Assembly: GCA_020848995.1 (NCBI GenBank)
Contig: JADLHA010000020.1
Span: forward strand, 1 to 56,967
Length of the DNA: 56,967 nt
Source: Saprospiraceae bacterium
GTDB taxonomy: Bacteria > Bacteroidota > Bacteroidia > Chitinophagales > Saprospiraceae
Direction: 5' to 3'
Position 1 is the first letter of the stretch; every line of letters starts with the position of its first letter. Of the stretch, positions 44,856 to 54,050 are shown one piece after another. The notes below the pieces were generated by a model, which had not been told where the DNA came from, searched no databases, and saw nothing but the letters and a program-made list of their open reading frames with translations. Made by a program: the position numbers and the translations under genes.

Positions 44856-46144
44856 CCTCCGGGGAGTTTGCGCAGGGCGATCCTGTCGTTTTTGTCGATG
44901 CCAAAGATCCCGCGAGCGAACAGACGTTCACCCCTGAGGCAACCCGCGACGGCGATGATTGGAAGAAAGAGGGCAAGGAAGGGAGCCGCCAAAAGTGGAA
45001 GGGCCAGTTTCCAGAGTCCACTGCGGTCCGCCGCCAGAATTCCCGCTTGCCAGCGGTGAAAGCTCCCCGTATGGGTAAGATGCAGTTGCACCCAGGAATC
45101 CGGAAGCGAATAGCGGCGGGTACTCAGCAGGCCGCGATGCAGGACGATCTCCGCCCGGCCGGAGGAATCGGACAGGGCTGCCACCAGTGGTTGGGGGATG
45201 ATGCCAGCCGGATCGGCAAACTGTTGGGCAACAGCGGTCTCGAGCAATTGGTTGTAGCGCGGCTGGTTTTGCGTCATCAGGCGTTCACTCAGCGCCCGGT
45301 GCGTGCGGATAAAACGGTCGACCAAGTCAAACAAGGTGTCGTGAGCTCCGATTTCTGGTATGCGCCTGGCAAATTTGACCGCATCGCAGCGCCGCAAAAA
45401 GAGGATCAGATCTTCTGCCTGTTCGAGTGAGGGAAAGCGGTCTTCCAGCAATTGCGCGGTTTCGGAGGTCGTGGAAGCGCGCGCCGGAAGGAACAGGCCT
45501 TCTTCAAGAAAGCCTCGCGCAATCGAACTCAACTCGTCGTAAAATGGCCCGACCTGACCCCGTTGCCACAGTTGGGAAGATCGGAGTCTTTCCAGGGAGT
45601 TTAGGGCACGCGAAGCGGCACCCGGCAGTGCTGGCGGTTCGTATGAAGATATCCCCACCTGGTCCGCACGAAAGAGCTGCCAAAGTACCACCAACAGCAG
45701 CACGACAAAGAGCACTCCGCCTATGCGAAGCAACAAGCCGCGCATGCCGGCTGGAGTGGTCTCTATGTCTTTAATTGCTTTCAATTCGCCGGGATCCACT
45801 GCAGGGAAATGGACGTATAGACTTTCTACCGGGGATCCGGGAATGGCCGGCAACGCAAAGCGGCCGGAGTCAAAGGCAACAAAGCGGATCTGACGGGCGT
45901 AGCCACCGGACGCTGCCTTCCACTGGCCGCGATCCAGTGGCTCGATTCCGGGCAGGCTGTCCAGTGCCAACAACAGGGAATCGGCCTGCAGGGTGTCTGA
46001 TGCCAGCACGTGCAAGCGCTGTTGGCTTCCAATGACCATGGTTCCGGAATCTGGTCTGCAAATGAAGTCTTGTGCCGATGAGCCATTTGTCGAAATACAG
46101 CAAACGCAAAAAATCAGTGCAATCCGATTCATCGCCCGCCCCAT
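44846..46144 (-). CDS. Bat-operon membrane protein, DUF4381-like
   Basis: The 432-residue protein has a signal peptide (RIALIFCVCCISTNGSSAQD), a periplasmic beta domain (about 25-120), a membrane helix near residue 145 (LLLRIGGVLFVVLLLVVLWQ), a cytoplasmic helical region, and one or two further helices near the end (LPLLAAPFLALFLPIIAVAG). The helical region (PFYDELSSIARGFLEEGLFL) is the pattern of DUF4381-type partners that accompany DUF58 and VWA genes. It starts one base after the DUF58 stop and overlaps batA by 10 bases. Family naming is tentative; an operon role is well supported. Confidence 0.65.
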   Translation of the reverse strand: MGRAMNRIALIFCVCCISTNGSSAQDFICRPDSGTMVIGSQQRLHVLASDTLQADSLLLALDSLPGIEPLDRGQWKAASGGYARQIRFVAFDSGRFALPAIPGSPVESLYVHFPAVDPGELKAIKDIETTPAGMRGLLLRIGGVLFVVLLLVVLWQLFRADQVGISSYEPPALPGAASRALNSLERLRSSQLWQRGQVGPFYDELSSIARGFLEEGLFLPARASTTSETAQLLEDRFPSLEQAEDLILFLRRCDAVKFARRIPEIGAHDTLFDLVDRFIRTHRALSERLMTQNQPRYNQLLETAVAQQFADPAGIIPQPLVAALSDSSGRAEIVLHRGLLSTRRYSLPDSWVQLHLTHTGSFHRWQAGILAADRSGLWKLALPLLAAPFLALFLPIIAVAGCLRGERLFARGIFGIDKNDRIALRKLPGGWK

Positions 46145-46145
46145 G

Positions 46146-47015
46146 TCATTTGCGCTTTTTGAAAAAGCCAAGCAGTGTCTTTACAAAAGGTTCCCCCGGA
46201 TTGAGTTCCAGAAAATCCGCATGTGCCCGAAGGAACTGTTCCCGGACGGACTTGCTGTATTCGGAACAGGCCTGACGGTAATTTTCAGCCCATAGGGGTT
46301 TTGACGTATCAACGAGCATTTCATAACCCTGCTCGAGATCCTTTAGCGGCAACAACCCGACATCAGGCAACTCCCTTTCCAACGCATCGCGGATTTGCAG
46401 CCCAATGAGTTCGTGGCGCCGCGCTGCGATCCGCAAGGTTGCCTCCGGCAGGGGTGCTTGAAAATCGGACATCAAAAAGGCAATGCAGCGCTTGGACTGC
46501 ACGCGGCTGAGGTGTTGTAGCGGCAAATGAAAGTCCGTGCTGCCAGAATCTGACCTGCGCACCAGCAATTCGCGAATGATGCGCAACAGGTGCTGGCGCC
46601 CCTTTTTTGGGGGGAGGTAGAGGTGGATGCGGTCGCTAAACAGGATCAATCCTGTCTTGTCGTGGTTCTGATTGGCCGAAAAGGCCAGTACCGCGGCCAG
46701 TTCTGTCTGCCATTGGCGCTTTTCACTGCCCGATGAGCCGAAATGCATCGAACGGCTGATGTCGGCCATGATCAGCAGGGTGAGTTCGCGTTCTTCTTCA
46801 AAAACCTTGACCTGGGTTTGTCCTGTGCGCGCCGTCACGTTCCAATCGATGTGGCGAATGTCATCACCATACTGGTATTCGCGCACTTCTGAAAAGGACA
46901 TGCCACTGCCTTTAAAACTGCTGTGGTAAGCTCCCGAAAACAATTGCTGGCTGAGGCTCCGGGTTCGGATCTCGATTTGCCTGACTTTCCGGTAAATTTC
47001 CTGCGCCTCCGTCAT
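46146..47015 (-). CDS. DUF58 domain-containing protein
   Basis: The 289-residue protein has the DUF58 motif FSEVREYQYGDDIRHIDWNV followed by TARTGQTQVKVFEEERELTL, and a VWA-like fold with MADISRSMHFG as its metal site. It is the regular companion of MoxR ATPases, thought to act as an adaptor in MoxR-dependent maturation of surface or redox proteins. It begins 3 bases after the unknown 444-residue gene and ends one base before the Bat-type membrane gene. Confidence 0.9.
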   Translation of the reverse strand: MTEAQEIYRKVRQIEIRTRSLSQQLFSGAYHSSFKGSGMSFSEVREYQYGDDIRHIDWNVTARTGQTQVKVFEEERELTLLIMADISRSMHFGSSGSEKRQWQTELAAVLAFSANQNHDKTGLILFSDRIHLYLPPKKGRQHLLRIIRELLVRRSDSGSTDFHLPLQHLSRVQSKRCIAFLMSDFQAPLPEATLRIAARRHELIGLQIRDALERELPDVGLLPLKDLEQGYEMLVDTSKPLWAENYRQACSEYSKSVREQFLRAHADFLELNPGEPFVKTLLGFFKKRK

Positions 47016-47018
47016 GCT

Positions 47019-48353
47019 TTAGTAAAGTTTGCGCAATGGGCCGAGTTTGCGAACGTGTTGTTCCAAAAGTGCATAGGGGATCACGATTTTGCGCATGCCC
47101 CAGATCCGGTTAAAATCAGAACTAAAGCAAAAGCCCTCCGGTCGCAAAGTCCAGTTTTTAAATTGCTCGCGCTCGAGATACATCCTGAATCGGCCCGAAC
47201 TGTTTACGCTCATCATTTCCTGCTTTTTCCAGGATATGAATTCCTCAAAATATTGAGTGTAGTCGAATTCCTTATCAAAGCAATCCTCCAGGCTGACAAT
47301 GCGTTTAGCCTTTCGATCGTAGGTAAATGCAAGGTTGCGGTCATCAACGCTCCAGGGCTCCGCAAAGCGGAAAATCCCGCTCACCCAGTCGCGGTGTACC
47401 CATTCCACATCTGTGAAGACGCTGTAATGCTGGGTCAGCTCTGGTACCGATTGTTGATGGTAATGGACGACCTGCCCGGTCCACTGATCCAAAAACTGCG
47501 AGATCCAAAGGTCAAAGTCGCGGTCGCCAGTTTGAATGTACTCTGCATAAATTCTGATCCCGGGAAGACTTATGTTTTTGCATACCATGGGATGTTCCCC
47601 CGACAGTTCCCAGTTTTCCTCGATGGGGTAGCGGCCTTTAAACATTTCGACCATTGCAAATTGCTTTCCGGATTTTTTTTCGAGCTGGAATTCCTTGATC
47701 CGTTCGCCAAAATAATCGTGGAGGCGGAGGTTCATCCGTTCGCAGGTTGGGTCGGTGCAGTCGCCGCTGACCATGAATCCGGTCAGTTTGTCGGGAGTAC
47801 TCAACGTGCCATAGACGCGCTGGTCTGCGTCGCTTTGAAGTTGAACGAGAACAGCTGTCTGGTCCATGATTCCGGTCAGCGATTTGTACCAGCGCCTGGC
47901 CGGGCATTGGAGCGCCGTAAATCCGTCGCGCGGCCTCTTTTCAAATTCGATGTAAATGCCGGTCACCCTGCCGGGATCCATTAACCGGGCTTTTAGTCCG
48001 GAGCGGTTCACCTGCGCCAGTAAAAATCCTTTGTGCTCAGATTCTTCATCCTGAACGACGAGCTTGAAATCCTCAGTATGGTAGCGCCCTTCCACATAAA
48101 AGCTTTGCTGCTGACTGGTTTGTTCAAGCAGGCCTTTGTATGAAGTGAGGTCATAGCCGAGGGTGAGTAGGTATGGTTCCCCGTTGCTGCCCATGCCCGA
48201 GTAGAGGTGGATCCATACGCCTTTATTCTTTGTGCCGAATAGGTCGATGACGTGTTGAATGCGCTGCGAGGGATCCTGCACCTGCCCGCTGACCGGCATG
48301 AGTTGCCACACAGAAAGTGCCAAACAAATGAACTTACGAACGTTAGTTAGCAT
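47019..48353 (-). CDS. Exported protein of unknown family in the moxR-bat operon
   Basis: The family is not recognised. The 444-residue protein has a signal peptide (RKFICLALSVWQLMPVSGQ), then repeated beta-rich text such as GVWIHLYSGMGSNGEPYLLT and DFKLVVQDEESEHKGFLLAQ. Two cysteine pairs (CTDPTC near 205, CKN and CFD later) and a C-terminal half resembling an RsiV/DUF3298-like alpha-beta domain (VSLEDCFDKEFDYTQYFEEF) are seen; that last resemblance is a weak impression. It starts 4 bases after the moxR stop, so it is surely in the operon. The ATG at 48353 is preferred over that at 48371. A dispersed palindrome overlaps codons 3-6 (TNVR). Confidence 0.6.
   Translation of the reverse strand: MLTNVRKFICLALSVWQLMPVSGQVQDPSQRIQHVIDLFGTKNKGVWIHLYSGMGSNGEPYLLTLGYDLTSYKGLLEQTSQQQSFYVEGRYHTEDFKLVVQDEESEHKGFLLAQVNRSGLKARLMDPGRVTGIYIEFEKRPRDGFTALQCPARRWYKSLTGIMDQTAVLVQLQSDADQRVYGTLSTPDKLTGFMVSGDCTDPTCERMNLRLHDYFGERIKEFQLEKKSGKQFAMVEMFKGRYPIEENWELSGEHPMVCKNISLPGIRIYAEYIQTGDRDFDLWISQFLDQWTGQVVHYHQQSVPELTQHYSVFTDVEWVHRDWVSGIFRFAEPWSVDDRNLAFTYDRKAKRIVSLEDCFDKEFDYTQYFEEFISWKKQEMMSVNSSGRFRMYLEREQFKNWTLRPEGFCFSSDFNRIWGMRKIVIPYALLEQHVRKLGPLRKLY
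48336..48347. repeat. Dispersed palindrome, copy 11, at the start of the unknown operon gene
   Basis: ACGAACGTTAGT, followed by TAGC. It covers codons 3-6 of the unknown gene and ends 10 bases before the moxR stop codon. Confidence 0.7.
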
Positions 48354-48357
48354 ATCG

Positions 48358-49356
48358 TCAGGGTACTTCAACTTTAGAGAGGATGTGTGTGATCAGTTCG
48401 TCCTGGTGGATGTCTTCAGCCTCCGCCTCGTAGCTAAGCCCAATGCGGTGCCGGAGTACGTCCCGGCAAACCTGCTGAACATCGTCTGGGATCACAAAAC
48501 CCCGGCGCTGCATGAAAGCGTAAACCTTGCTGGCCAGGGCCAGGTAAATGCTTGCCCGTGGAGAAGCGCCGTGCTGGAAGTATTCGGCGAGCTCTTTCAG
48601 CCCGCATGCGGTGGGATTGCGCGTGGCAAATACGAGCTGCAGCAAATAGCGTTCGATGCGCTCATCCATATAGATTTTCAATGCGGAACTCCGGGCCCTG
48701 AGGATGTCTTCGGGGTGTATGACGGGTTCCACCATCTGGTCGATGGCTCCACTGAGGTTGCGCCTGACGATCTCCCGCTCCTCTTCAAACCCGGGATAGC
48801 CGACGATGATCTTCATCATGAACCGGTCGGTTTGGGCTTCGGGGAGGGGGTAGGTGCCTTCTTGCTCGATGGGGTTTTGGGTGGCGAGTACCAGGAAGGG
48901 TTCTTCCAGGGGGAATCGTTCCCGGCCAATGGTCACCTGCTTTTCCTGCATGGCCTCGAGCAGGGCGGATTGCACCTTGGCCGGAGCCCGGTTGATCTCA
49001 TCGGCTAGGATGAAATTGGAAAAAATTGGACCCTTTCGCACGGAAAACTGGTGGTCGGCCGGATTGTAAACGAGCGTTCCGAGGATGTCTGCCGGAAGAA
49101 GATCGGGCGTGAACTGTATCCGCTGGAACCCGGCATCGACGCAACGCGCCAGCGTCTTGATGGCCAGAGTCTTCGCCAGACCCGGCATCCCTTCCAGCAA
49201 CAGATGGCCTCCCGACAGCAGACCCAGGACCAGCCGCCCGATCAGGTAGTCCTGCCCCACCAACACCCGGCGCTGTTGCTCGAGCAGGCGCTCGACAAAG
49301 GCACTTTCGAGTTGAATTTGTTGATGAATTGCTTCAATTTCAAGATTTTGAGACAT
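48358..49356 (-). CDS. MoxR family AAA+ ATPase
   Basis: The 332-residue protein has Walker A LLEGMPGLAKTL, Walker B FILADEINRAPAKVQSALLE, sensor 1 VLATQNPIEQEGTYPLPEAQ and the C-terminal helical lid with SPRASIYLALASKVYAF. It is the first gene of the bat operon. MoxR ATPases with VWA and DUF58 partners are thought to remodel or activate client proteins; the client here is unknown. It is divergent from the 49426 gene across 69 bases, which must hold both promoters. Confidence 0.93.
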   Translation of the reverse strand: MSQNLEIEAIHQQIQLESAFVERLLEQQRRVLVGQDYLIGRLVLGLLSGGHLLLEGMPGLAKTLAIKTLARCVDAGFQRIQFTPDLLPADILGTLVYNPADHQFSVRKGPIFSNFILADEINRAPAKVQSALLEAMQEKQVTIGRERFPLEEPFLVLATQNPIEQEGTYPLPEAQTDRFMMKIIVGYPGFEEEREIVRRNLSGAIDQMVEPVIHPEDILRARSSALKIYMDERIERYLLQLVFATRNPTACGLKELAEYFQHGASPRASIYLALASKVYAFMQRRGFVIPDDVQQVCRDVLRHRIGLSYEAEAEDIHQDELITHILSKVEVP

Positions 49357-49425
49357 GGCGTACCAAAGTTTTCGGTGACAGACGGCGAAATTACCAACTT
49401 TGTGCTTACAGCTAAAATCGTTGCC

Positions 49426-50130
49426 ATGGCGAAAAACGCTATTTTGATGCGCAGAGCAGCTATGCTTCTGTGGTTTTTAGGCTTCTTTAACACTTTCGCA
49501 TTGCATGCTCAGGATGCCGTGGAAAGGCTTGCCGGAGATATGGCGATCCGCACCTTGCATTCCGGTGTTTTGTTGGTCAGGCTTGAGTCGCACGATAAAA
49601 AGAGCGCACTGCTCGAGCAATTGGCGGAATCGTCCGATTGCGATGAAAAATGCAGGATCAGGTGCAAGCGGGAAGCCGACGAGATCCGCGCAGGCCGCGA
49701 TCGTTTCAATAGGGCTTTTATGAAGGCCTTCTCCGGTCATTATCATTTTAGCAGGGTGTATTTCTATTACGACCGGGACCATCGGGCTTTACAAAGTCAG
49801 GGTTTTGGTGGGCGCTATTTTCTCGACGACAGCTTGAGGTTCATGGATGCCGGTCCATTTTCTGCAGACAGCATCCTGCTGCTTGTACGCGACAAGACTC
49901 CCGGAAGTGCCGCCGAGGGATGGCTACTGAAGCAGCCTGACAACCAGCCACTCCCTCCGGACTTTCCCTACCTGACCATTAATAATTACAAGACGCTGGT
50001 CAACTATTTCTCAGATAGCGACCACGTCAATAAAAACTGTAAATACCTCGTCCGGAAACTCAATAAAACACTGGTCCGGTATTACAGCGAAGCGGAAAGA
50101 CGTCGCCAGGAAGCGACACTGCTCCGTTGA
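49426..50130 (+). CDS. Exported protein of unknown family
   Basis: The family is not recognised. The 234-residue protein has a signal peptide (LMRRAAMLLWFLGFFNTFAL, cleaved near HAQ). A cysteine cluster with charged helix (DCDEKCRIRCKREADEIRAG), beta-rich text (SGHYHFSRVYFYYDRDHRAL) and a basic C-terminal helix follow (LVRKLNKTLVRYYSEAERRR). It is divergent from moxR. The frame extends upstream through moxR antisense, but the ATG at 49426 with a signal peptide is the only sensible start. Confidence 0.6.
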   Translation: MAKNAILMRRAAMLLWFLGFFNTFALHAQDAVERLAGDMAIRTLHSGVLLVRLESHDKKSALLEQLAESSDCDEKCRIRCKREADEIRAGRDRFNRAFMKAFSGHYHFSRVYFYYDRDHRALQSQGFGGRYFLDDSLRFMDAGPFSADSILLLVRDKTPGSAAEGWLLKQPDNQPLPPDFPYLTINNYKTLVNYFSDSDHVNKNCKYLVRKLNKTLVRYYSEAERRRQEATLLR

Positions 50131-50421
50131 TGTGCGTATTGAAAAAATGGAGTCAAAAAACTAATTATCGTTAGTTGATGGATTGAACTGTTGGAAACCC
50201 GGTTCCATTTCCAGAGTATGGCAAAGTGTCAGTTTCCCAGAGGTCAGTTTTACAAACGTTCGTTCAGGGAGCGGACTGCTGATCATTCCATGGAGGGTAA
50301 GCGGCCGGACGTGGAGCCTGGGTCAATAGGGCGTTTTTAGAAGTATCCTTTGTTGTGCGAGTAGGCATGGTGGGCAGGGATGTGCAATAGGGAGTTTTTC
50401 AAAGTGCCTTGAAGTGGGCGT
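50131..50421. other. Intergenic gap with two palindromes
   Basis: No gene is seen in these 291 bases. A degenerate inverted repeat, AACTAA-TTATCG-TTAGTT, lies at 50159-50176 and a good dispersed palindrome at 50252-50263. The rest has no recognisable hairpin or terminator. Confidence 0.5.
50252..50263. repeat. Dispersed palindrome, copy 12
   Basis: ACAAACGTTCGT within TTTACAAACGTTCGTTCAG, intergenic. Confidence 0.75.
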
Positions 50422-50895
50422 TCATCTGTTTCCGCCATCCGAAACCGCATTGAATTTCTTTTCAAGAGCGAGCCGTCGAAATTCAAATATCTCGTGCACG
50501 CGGCGGTGAACGCCAAGTAAACCGGCCAGCCATCCCAGAACGGATTTGCCGATGTCGTAATACAGGATATCCGTCATCAGGATACCGCCTTCGACTGCTT
50601 TGAAATGGTGCTCGTGGTGCCAGATCCGGAAGGGTCCCACGCGTTGTTCGTCGACGAAATAGACTCCCTCCCGGATGTGGGTGATCTCGGTACACCATGA
50701 AAAGGGAATTCTCAGGAAGGGTCGGACTACGTAGGTGATCAACATCCCCGCATACATCTTGTCCGAAGGAAGGGATGTGATCTCAAATTGCATATCGCGC
50801 GGTGTGATGTCGTTTAAATTGACCGGGGTGGCAAAATAGTCCCAGCACTGCTGCGGCGTTATTTTCAAAAACTGTTCCCTGATGATTTGTTTCAT
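50422..50895 (-). CDS. SRPBCC (START-like) domain protein
   Basis: The 157-residue protein opens KQIIREQFLKITPQQCWDYF, with FATPVNLNDITP following. This is the start of the SRPBCC ligand-binding fold seen in polyketide-cyclase-like and CoxG-like proteins. The middle (GPFRIWHHEHHFKAVEGGIL) and the long final helix (RRVHEIFEFRRLALEKKF) complete the helix-grip. It should bind a hydrophobic ligand in the cytoplasm; the ligand is unknown. The ATG at 50895 is preferred over 50922. Confidence 0.8.
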   Translation of the reverse strand: MKQIIREQFLKITPQQCWDYFATPVNLNDITPRDMQFEITSLPSDKMYAGMLITYVVRPFLRIPFSWCTEITHIREGVYFVDEQRVGPFRIWHHEHHFKAVEGGILMTDILYYDIGKSVLGWLAGLLGVHRRVHEIFEFRRLALEKKFNAVSDGGNR

Positions 50896-51075
50896 TTTTG
50901 CGATTTGTACTGTGCGAAACACTGGAACATGAAAAAGGGTTGTACTAAGTTAGCGCATCGTGCTGTTGGCGATGAGGGTCACTTCCTGATTGAACAGTCC
51001 GTAAATCTCACAGAGTACCCCTGAAAGCATAATGTCATAGAAGATGAAGAATTTAGTGCCCGATTTTAGAACTCA

Positions 51076-51756
51076 ATGGGAAAACTCCAGGTGAGCTCTA
51101 ACCCATTCATCGAACGGGATGGTTCAATGGTCAGGCTGGACCTGATCCATCCATCATTTTACCTTGGGGGAGACCCCGTGGAGATCGCGCGATGTCTGCT
51201 GGGAAAAATACTATACACCAGGGTTGATGGCAGGCCAACTGCGGGAAGGATCGCAGAAACGGAAGCCTATTGTGGTCCGGAAGACCGGGCCTCCCATGCG
51301 TGGGGAAACCGGCGCACCTCCCGGACCCAAACGATGTTTATGGCTGGAGGCCACGCCTACGTTTACCGGTGTTACGGCATCCACGATCTGTTCAATGTAG
51401 TAACAGGACCTGAGGGCATACCTCACGCCGTCCTCATTCGGGCGGTGGAGCCGCTGGAGGGCCAGGCTGAAATGGCCAGCCGTCGCGGACTTATAGAGGG
51501 GCATGAGGGAATAGGGAGGGGCCCCGGCTGCCTGACCCGCGCCCTGGGAATAGACCGGAGTGCAAACGGCGTATGCTTGCATCAGCTGGAAAGTCCGGTG
51601 CAGCTCTGTGAGGGGCTGGGGCATGTTGAAGAAAGCGACATTGCCGCCACACCGAGAATTGGGGTCGATTATGCCGGGGAATGGGCCCTGCGTCCCTGGC
51701 GGTTTTATCTCGTTCACTCCCGAAGCGTGAGCGGTAGAAAAAGACCCGGGAGATAA
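51076..51756 (+). CDS. DNA-3-methyladenine glycosylase (AAG/MPG family)
   Basis: The 226-residue protein matches the MPG family: ARCLLGKILYTRVDGRPTAG, GRIAETEAYCGPEDRASHA with the catalytic glutamate, RTQTMFMAGGHAYVYRCYGI and FNVVTGPEGIPHAVLIRAVE. It excises 3-methyladenine and other alkylated or deaminated bases as a monofunctional glycosylase. A second ATG at 51127 is possible but the first gives a common length. It is monocistronic. Confidence 0.92.
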   Translation: MGKLQVSSNPFIERDGSMVRLDLIHPSFYLGGDPVEIARCLLGKILYTRVDGRPTAGRIAETEAYCGPEDRASHAWGNRRTSRTQTMFMAGGHAYVYRCYGIHDLFNVVTGPEGIPHAVLIRAVEPLEGQAEMASRRGLIEGHEGIGRGPGCLTRALGIDRSANGVCLHQLESPVQLCEGLGHVEESDIAATPRIGVDYAGEWALRPWRFYLVHSRSVSGRKRPGR

Positions 51757-51918
51757 GGGATTTAGAATTTCGGCAATCCGGCTTTTCCGGCAGCCACTAT
51801 ACGAGCGCAACCGCGGAATTTTTTTTCTGCTCGCCGGGTTAGATCAATGATTTAGAGCAAGGGTTTCGAATGATGCACATCGTCCTTGATCAACGTGAAA
51901 TTGGATTATTTTTACGGA

Positions 51919-53055
51919 ATGCGAATATGGGATACGGCAAAGTTGATTTTCCTTACGGCATCGGCTTGCTTGCTGCAGAAGGAGATGTATGCACAGCAGG
52001 GGCCATGGAATAATCCTCTGAGGTTTGCCTGGTCTGATGATGGCAAAAACTATTCTGACCCGAAAATTTTTCAGGATTCAGCGGGAGTGCCTACGGTTGT
52101 GAGTTGGAAGGGGAATATGCTCATTTCTGCGTTTCAGTGGTTCCGGCAGCCGAATCCATCTCCGAGCTGGGATCGCGTGGCGGTAAAGATTTCGTTGGAT
52201 GGTGGAAACCTGTGGAGCGAACCCGTTCCGGTGCAATTTGAAGGATTGCCAGCCGGCTTCCAGCGACCTTTTGATCCAACCCTTGTCGTCCTCAACGAAG
52301 ACAGCTTGCGCATGTATTTTTCTGCGTCTGCCTTTTTACCCAAACGCGGGCTCGATTCCACCGTCGACATGCATTCGGCGGTCAGCACCGACGGGCTTCA
52401 TTTTACCTTCGAGCCGGGGCCCAGAGGCGATCTGAAGGTTAAGCCCCTCATTGACCCGGCTGTGGTTCGCTTTGGAAAACAATGGCACTATACAGCCCCG
52501 GCAGGGGCCCCGCAGGATGGTGCCCATCATTTTGTATCGGCCGACGGACTCAAATTTGATTCCATAGGCAGGATTGGTTCTGATCAGGCCCACAACTGGA
52601 CGGGTAATTTTGTTGCAGTCGACAGTAGCGAGTTGCGTTTTTACGGAAGCGGACAAACCATTTGGTACAGCGCCTCGCCGGATGCTGTGAATTGGGGGCC
52701 TTACCAGCACACCGCTTTGCGGGGCGGCGACCCGGCGGTGGTGCGCATGGAGGATGGGCGCTACCTGATGATCTACGTGGGACAGGCCTATTCCACGCAT
52801 CTGGACCCAACGGGGGAGTTTAAGGTAAAAATATGGTTATCCCAGGTGCAAGCGGAGGACTGGATCAGCGTTTGCTCAACTTTGGATCTTACCGGAACAG
52901 AATTTAAAATCGCCGACTTTTCGGGGAGAATAATTCACCGGGGGATTTTAGAGAAAATGCCGTCGAATGTACACGTTGGCCATCTTGCTTCTGGTTGGTA
53001 CCAAATTGTAATCGCATCCCCTTACGGGAGCGTCCTGCGCTTTTTTAAACACTGA
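51919..53055 (+). CDS. Secreted beta-propeller-like protein with type IX tail
   Basis: The 378-residue protein has a signal peptide (AKLIFLTASACLLQKEMYAQ), then repeated beta-propeller blades with Asp/Ser/Gly turns as in glycosidase or sialidase-like five-bladed folds: RFAWSDDGKNYSDPKIFQDS, VKISLDGGNLWSEPVPVQFE, TIWYSASPDAVNWGPYQHTA. The end (FKIADFSGRIIHRGILEKMP, then GHLASGWYQIVIASPYGS) resembles a short type IX sorting domain. GH43/GH33-like chemistry cannot be confirmed because no complete catalytic set is visible. The ATG at 51919 is chosen over TTG at 51886. Confidence 0.65.
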   Translation: MRIWDTAKLIFLTASACLLQKEMYAQQGPWNNPLRFAWSDDGKNYSDPKIFQDSAGVPTVVSWKGNMLISAFQWFRQPNPSPSWDRVAVKISLDGGNLWSEPVPVQFEGLPAGFQRPFDPTLVVLNEDSLRMYFSASAFLPKRGLDSTVDMHSAVSTDGLHFTFEPGPRGDLKVKPLIDPAVVRFGKQWHYTAPAGAPQDGAHHFVSADGLKFDSIGRIGSDQAHNWTGNFVAVDSSELRFYGSGQTIWYSASPDAVNWGPYQHTALRGGDPAVVRMEDGRYLMIYVGQAYSTHLDPTGEFKVKIWLSQVQAEDWISVCSTLDLTGTEFKIADFSGRIIHRGILEKMPSNVHVGHLASGWYQIVIASPYGSVLRFFKH

Positions 53056-53583
53056 TTTTATTTTTACAACGGATTCCAAAATTCAAGGATGGCCACACAT
53101 CTTGGATGCCTGCGGCATCCTTGGTCCCGGCCCAGGATGGATCATACGCATGCAGGGTACGGCCACATTGTGCCAACATCCGACCCCGAAGGGGTCGCAC
53201 CTTTGTACCCGCAAAATAGGTAAACTAATGATCATTACAAACTTATTACCCATTCAAGTAAACGCAAAATAATTGCATGTAAAATTGCAACCAATTCATC
53301 TAAGAAAAGATATATTTTTCATTATACTCGACATCATATTTTTTCAACAGGTCCAGATATTCCTCCCGAAAGCCCCTTCATTTATGGTGTTCTTTTTGAT
53401 TTAAAGGCACTTCCCCCCCCCTCCCCATTTTGATGCCCGAATGAAAAGGGCTATCTACCTCCACTCCCTGTTGATGCAAGAATGAATTTAGCGTGCGAGC
53501 CTGTGCGGGGATGCTGGCGCAGGAGGCATTTTTCGAGGTGCCTTAAATTCAGCCCTGAATTGCCAGGGTCGCAGGGGTTGGTA

Positions 53584-53726
53584 CGCTGTTGGAATATTGT
53601 TTCTTCATTTCTTGTTTGCCCTATATGAATTAGGTTGTTACTTTCTTTTGCCGCAAAAGAAAGTAACCAAAGAAAGCTCGTCAGTATGCTAGGCGCTCAC
53701 GCTGCGATCAATCTGCGCTTTTAGCT
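53584..53726 (+). repeat. 143-base direct repeat, copy 1
   Basis: It starts CGCTGTTGGAATATTG and contains a perfect inverted repeat, GTTACTTTCTTTTG (53637-53650), CCG, CAAAAGAAAGTAAC (53654-53667), then CTCGTCAGTATGCTAGGCGC. It ends in TGCGCTTTTAGCT. Copy 2 follows 324 bases later with few differences. Confidence 0.85.
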
Positions 53727-53907
53727 TTCGCGTTTTGGGGATTGCAGTGTTCCCTTCTGGCAGCTGCTATGCAGCGTGACCGTGTCGCATCTTATCCGCT
53801 GGCTGAGCGGAGTCGAAGCCAGCGGACACTGCGCTTGCATACTGACTGTCCCAAAGCAGATTTTACCTTGGATTCAGCATGCTGGTTTCAAGGGAACTTT
53901 GATTTTG

Positions 53908-54050
53908 CGCTGTTGGAATATTGTTTCTTCATTTATTGTTTGCCCTATGTGAATTGGGTTGTTACTTTCTTTTGCCGCAAAAGAAAGTAACCCAAAAAAG
54001 CTCGTCAGTATGCTAGGCGCTCACGCCGTTCCCAATCTTCGCTTTTGGCT
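53908..54050 (+). repeat. 143-base direct repeat, copy 2
   Basis: The same length and internal order as copy 1. The 14-bp arms (53961-53974 and 53978-53991) around CCG are conserved exactly. Differences cluster in the last 30 bases and in the stretch before the hairpin. Confidence 0.85.

Noticed and set aside
46923-47984. A 353-codon plus-strand frame over the moxR-bat operon
   Set aside because: It is antisense to the DUF58 and unknown exported genes, which have signal peptides, motifs and tight operon spacing.
49051-49425. Extending the 49426 gene upstream to 49051
   Set aside because: The extra 125 codons lie antisense to moxR, and the signal peptide begins only at 49426.
53584-54050. 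A CRISPR array
   Set aside because: Only two long copies, 324 bases apart, with no short regular repeats or spacers and no cas genes.
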